Assembly (NCBI RefSeq): GCF_042682745.1
Contig: NZ_JBHUIO010000006.1
Coordinates: forward strand, 62,001-126,000
DNA: 64,000 nt
Origin: Tumebacillus_A lipolyticus
Lineage (GTDB): Bacteria; Bacillota; Bacilli; Tumebacillales; Tumebacillaceae
Direction: 5' to 3'
In this document: positions 61,469-64,000 of the stretch, one piece after another
How the letters are laid out: every line of letters begins with the position of its first letter
How positions within the stretch are numbered: the stretch's first letter is position 1
The notes under the pieces: generated by a model
What the model was told of the DNA's origin: nothing
Database searches by the model: none
What the model saw: the letters and a program-made list of their open reading frames with translations, nothing else
Translations under genes and position numbers: made by a program

Positions 61469-62449
61469 CTATCCCCCTTGCAGCTGCAAGATCATATGCT
61501 CAAGCGAAAGTTGCACGTTAGCATTGCTCTGCAATCTTTTTTTCGTGGTCATGACCGTCTCGATCATGGCGAGCAACTGCTCTTCTGTCGCGCTCATCGC
61601 CTGCTGGCGGTAGCGCTCCAGATGGATGTCATGCGCGACTTCGCGCTCCATCCCAAGCCTGACGTGAAGCACATCGCGATACCACCACGCCAAGCAGTCG
61701 AGCAATCCCTCGATCTCATGACTCTGCCAGCCATGCTTGATCACTTTTTCCTGAAGAGTGAACAGCGCGTTGTTGCGACGCGCCGAAATCTCTTCTGTCA
61801 ATTGTAACACCACAGTCAAGATTTCCGCAAACCGCTCTTCGTCTGCAAACTGTTTCGCCGCGCCTGCGCTCTGTTTCATAAAAGCGAGGAATCGCGCCTT
61901 CGAAACGGGAATGCCCTCCGCCTGCAACTGCTCCTGCACGACCTGCACCGGACGGCGAGGAAACTGGATCACCTGGCAGCGCGAGATGATCGTCGGCAAA
62001 AGCATCGTCTTCGACTCGGCGAGCAGCACGGCCACCACCGGCGACGTCGGCTCTTCCAAAAACTTGAGCAGCGAGTTGGCCGCCTCCACCGTCATCTTGT
62101 CCGCCTGATGGATCAGATACACTTTTGACGCGCTCTGCATCGCCTTGCGCGAAAACGCCTTCTGCAGATCGCGCACCTGGGCGATCTTGATCGCGTTGCC
62201 TTCCGGCTCGACCACCAGCAGATCCGGGTGGTTGCCCGAGTCGAAGCGGCGGCATTGGTCACAGCTGCCGCACGGCTTGGTCCCGACGCTCTCACAGAGG
62301 ACCGCTTTGGCAAAATAGGCGGCCGTCTCCTCCTGCCCTGCCCCGGCGGGCCCGAGGAACAGGTAGGCGTGCGCCAACTTCCCGCCGGTCACACTCCGCG
62401 ACAACATGTCGGCCACAGGGCCTGGTACTGGCCAAGTCATCGCGCTCAT
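61469..62449 (-). CDS. holB: DNA polymerase III delta' subunit
   Basis: A 326-residue AAA+ clamp-loader subunit. LAHAYLFLGPAGAGQEE is the P-loop region, in which the catalytic Lys is replaced, as is common for delta'. CGSCDQC and HPDL form the zinc module, and LLKFLEEPTSPVVAVLLAES with TIISRCQ are the SRC-region motifs. It ends 5 nt before ricT, in the normal holB-ricT order. Confidence 0.94.
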   Translation of the reverse strand: MSAMTWPVPGPVADMLSRSVTGGKLAHAYLFLGPAGAGQEETAAYFAKAVLCESVGTKPCGSCDQCRRFDSGNHPDLLVVEPEGNAIKIAQVRDLQKAFSRKAMQSASKVYLIHQADKMTVEAANSLLKFLEEPTSPVVAVLLAESKTMLLPTIISRCQVIQFPRRPVQVVQEQLQAEGIPVSKARFLAFMKQSAGAAKQFADEERFAEILTVVLQLTEEISARRNNALFTLQEKVIKHGWQSHEIEGLLDCLAWWYRDVLHVRLGMEREVAHDIHLERYRQQAMSATEEQLLAMIETVMTTKKRLQSNANVQLSLEHMILQLQGG

Positions 62450-62469
62450 TCCCTTCTGCTATGTCAAGA

Positions 62470-62916
62470 TTAGAAATACAAGTTGAGCAACAGCCCGCGA
62501 ATGTCGCCGATCTTGGCGAGCAGGTCGAGATGGTCCTGCTCATCCCGCACCACCTGTTCGGCAAGCTCTGCCATCAGATCGTCAAGCTGCGAGACGATCT
62601 TGTACAGCCGCATCCGCCCGCGGCGGTCAAAGCCCTGCTTCTCCTTCGCGCCGAACCCGCCTTTCACCACCTGCTCCAAAAAGCGTCGCACCTGCTCTTT
62701 GTAGTCCTGCAGCGCCTTCCAGGTCATGTTTTTGGCCAGGTGGTTGCCCAGGTTGTCGATCTGGCGCATCAGCTTGTCCAGCTCCGCTCGGGTCAAGCGG
62801 GCGTTAGCTTGCTGAAACACATCTTGAAAAGCGGGAGATTTCACATCTCCCGCTCTTGCATCCTCGCGCAATCCGAGTGTTTCGACGAAAGGTCTTTGGT
62901 TGTTCCCGATCTTCAT
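62470..62916 (-). CDS. yaaR: YaaR family protein (DUF327)
   Basis: A 148-residue helical protein of unknown function found between darA and holB across Bacillales. Motifs: LTRAELDKLMRQIDNLGNHL, ALQDYKEQVRRFLEQVV and DRRGRMRLYKIVSQLDDLM. ATG 62916 was chosen over the TTG at 62919; GGAG lies 9-10 nt upstream. Confidence 0.88.
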   Translation of the reverse strand: MKIGNNQRPFVETLGLREDARAGDVKSPAFQDVFQQANARLTRAELDKLMRQIDNLGNHLAKNMTWKALQDYKEQVRRFLEQVVKGGFGAKEKQGFDRRGRMRLYKIVSQLDDLMAELAEQVVRDEQDHLDLLAKIGDIRGLLLNLYF

Positions 62917-62936
62917 CAAAACCGCTCCTCTACCTT

Positions 62937-63269
62937 TTAAAAATGTGCAAACTGCTGTACGTCGACCACAAACACGGTCGCGCCCCCAACCTGCACCGTG
63001 ACCGGGTAAGGCACATACGTCTCCCCGCTGCTGCCGCCCATGTTCGACATCGGCGTGACCGTCTTTTCACGCGACTTGCACGTGTCCTTGATCACCTGCA
63101 GCACCTCTTCGACGCGCTCTTCCTCCACACCGATCAAAAACGTCGTGTTGCCCGATTTCAAAAATCCACCGGTGCTGGCGAGCTTCGTCGCACCAAACCC
63201 CTTTTGAATCAGTTGGTTCGACAGGCGGTTGCTGTCTTTGTCCTGCACGACTGCGATCACAAGTTTCAT
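62937..63269 (-). CDS. darA: Cyclic di-AMP receptor DarA (PstA, YaaQ)
   Basis: A 110-residue PII-like protein that binds cyclic di-AMP. MKLVIAVVQDKDSNRLSNQL starts the fold, FGATKLASTGGFLKSGNTTF holds the nucleotide-binding loop, and GVEEERVEEVL and VQVGGATVFVVDVQQF complete it. It lies between tmk and yaaR, as in B. subtilis. The downstream target is not known. Confidence 0.95.
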   Translation of the reverse strand: MKLVIAVVQDKDSNRLSNQLIQKGFGATKLASTGGFLKSGNTTFLIGVEEERVEEVLQVIKDTCKSREKTVTPMSNMGGSSGETYVPYPVTVQVGGATVFVVDVQQFAHF

Positions 63270-63281
63270 GGGGAACGCCTC

Positions 63282-63914
63282 CTATTTGTCAGCATGTAGG
63301 AACTGGCGCACATCCTCCCAGATCAAGTCGGTGACCTCCTCGACTGAGCGGGTGCCATCCAAGACGCAAAAGCGATGCGGTTCCACAGCGGCCAGCTGCA
63401 AGAACTGATCGCGCACGCGCCCGTGATAGAGCAGATCGCGCTGTTCGATGCGATCAAGCCCGGTGCCGCGGCTCTTGGACACCCGTTCGATGCCCACCTC
63501 TGCCGGCACGTCGATCAGATAGGTTCTCGTCGGCCAAAGGCCTTCTGTCGCCCTCTCGTTGAGCTCCCGCACATAGTCGAGCGACAGCCCTAAGCCTGTC
63601 GCCTGATAGGCGAGAGATGCATCAATATAGCGGTCGCACAGCACGACAATCTCCTCAGACAGCGCAGGTCGAATCACCTCCGCCACATGCTGCGCTCTGG
63701 ATGCGGCGTACAAGAGCGCTTCCGTCTTGGCGGTCATCTCACCGTTTTCAGGATCGAGCAGCAAAGCGCGAATCCCATCGCTGATCTTCGTTCCGCCCGG
63801 CTCCCGCGTTGTACGATATCGTATGCCATTCTCCTCTAAGCGTTGCGCCAGCCGCTTGATCTGCGTCGATTTGCCGCTGCCATCCGGCCCTTCCAGCGTG
63901 AAAAAAAGCCCCAC
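63282..63914 (-). CDS. tmk: Thymidylate kinase
   Basis: A 210-residue dTMP kinase. LEGPDGSGKST is the P-loop, TTREPGGTKISD holds the DRX-type substrate site, and LCDRYIDASLAYQ is the DR(Y/H) motif. It begins at GTG 63914, with GGAAGGAG 9 nt upstream that overlaps the end of the previous gene. Confidence 0.96.
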   Translation of the reverse strand: MGLFFTLEGPDGSGKSTQIKRLAQRLEENGIRYRTTREPGGTKISDGIRALLLDPENGEMTAKTEALLYAASRAQHVAEVIRPALSEEIVVLCDRYIDASLAYQATGLGLSLDYVRELNERATEGLWPTRTYLIDVPAEVGIERVSKSRGTGLDRIEQRDLLYHGRVRDQFLQLAAVEPHRFCVLDGTRSVEEVTDLIWEDVRQFLHADK

Positions 63915-63920
63915 GTCCCG

Positions 63921-64000
63921 TTACTCCTTCCAATCTATCAAGGAAACAGCCGATCGCCGTATCACTTGCACCGTATTTATCGCTGAATCCTCCGCGCCGG
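63921..64000 (-). CDS. C-terminal end of the gene upstream of tmk
   Basis: The last 25 codons of a minus-strand gene enter from the right edge: GAEDSAINTVQVIRRSAVSL, then IDWKE and TAA. The reading frame is open to the edge, and its stop overlaps the tmk ribosome-binding region. B. subtilis has yaaO, an Orn/Lys/Arg decarboxylase homologue, at this place, but the fragment is too short to confirm it. Confidence 0.5.
   Translation of the reverse strand, partial: GAEDSAINTVQVIRRSAVSLIDWKE

Noticed and set aside
1..64000. tRNA or rRNA genes and insertion sequences
   Set aside because: None was seen on either strand by eye: no tRNA-like T-loop motifs with matching stems and no transposase frames.

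Overview
The window comes from a spore-forming Firmicute of the Bacillales. The gene order tmk, darA, yaaR, holB, ricT, yabA ... trmN6, rsmI, abrB, metG, tatD ... rnmV, rsmA matches the near-origin region of Bacillus subtilis as I remember it. Canonical Spo0A boxes precede abrB, and the ribosome-binding sites are strong GGAGG types. The fairly high GC content and a short AbrB with two CxxC pairs suggest an Alicyclobacillaceae/Tumebacillus- or Brevibacillus-like genome rather than Bacillus itself. That placement is an inference.

Layout. (1) 1-219: start of a secreted lipase-like hydrolase that runs off the left edge. (2) 429-37805, minus strand: two giant non-ribosomal peptide synthetase (NRPS) genes 27 nt apart that form one lipopeptide assembly line. 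The order is fatty-acyl-AMP ligase, ACP, nine C-A-T modules (epimerisation domains in modules 1-4) and a terminal thioesterase. Specificity codes read by eye suggest acyl-Gly-Thr-Ile-X-Val-Val-Y-X-Asn. The module 1 epimerase has lost its catalytic motifs, which fits an achiral glycine. Adenylation domains 4 and 8 are near-identical copies. (3) 38480-38968: a small secreted PPC-domain protein followed by a 36-nt hairpin sequence that also occurs upstream of it. (4) 39062-42322, minus strand: a YkuK-like protein, rsmA, rnmV and rodA. (5) 42740-52388: an island between rnmV and tatD, where B. subtilis carries yabE. It holds a family of short four-cysteine peptide genes: one outlier (P1), eight intact genes in the array (P2-P6, P8-P10), a frameshifted copy (P7) and a truncated copy (P11). 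It also holds an HxlR/MFS/aldo-keto reductase cassette and a four-gene operon encoding two membrane-anchored thioredoxin-like proteins, an ABC exporter without a peptidase domain, and a MauE-like redox membrane protein. (6) 52459-64000: housekeeping genes (tatD, metG with a T-box leader, abrB, rsmI, trmN6, a HAMP sensor-like protein, an MFS transporter, yabA, ricT, holB, yaaR, darA, tmk, and the tail of one more gene).

The strongest candidate for an undescribed system is region 5. The peptides share a leader-like N-terminus (M-x-x-K-F-S-A-L-I-G-V-K-Q ... E-P-E) and a C-x5-C ... C-x-C frame, while the residues between the cysteines vary widely. Most copies are separate cassettes with a near-identical promoter (TTGAT[A/T/C], exactly 17 nt, then a -10 box), a strong RBS and a GGCTGTCGC-type terminator. 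The adjacent redox/export operon is what disulfide-bonded exported peptides would need. No lanthionine synthetase, radical SAM, YcaO or C39 peptidase gene is visible. My reading is a multi-product family of disulfide-stabilised, ribosomally made peptides with a dedicated thiol-redox and export apparatus. The activity of the peptides cannot be told from the sequence.
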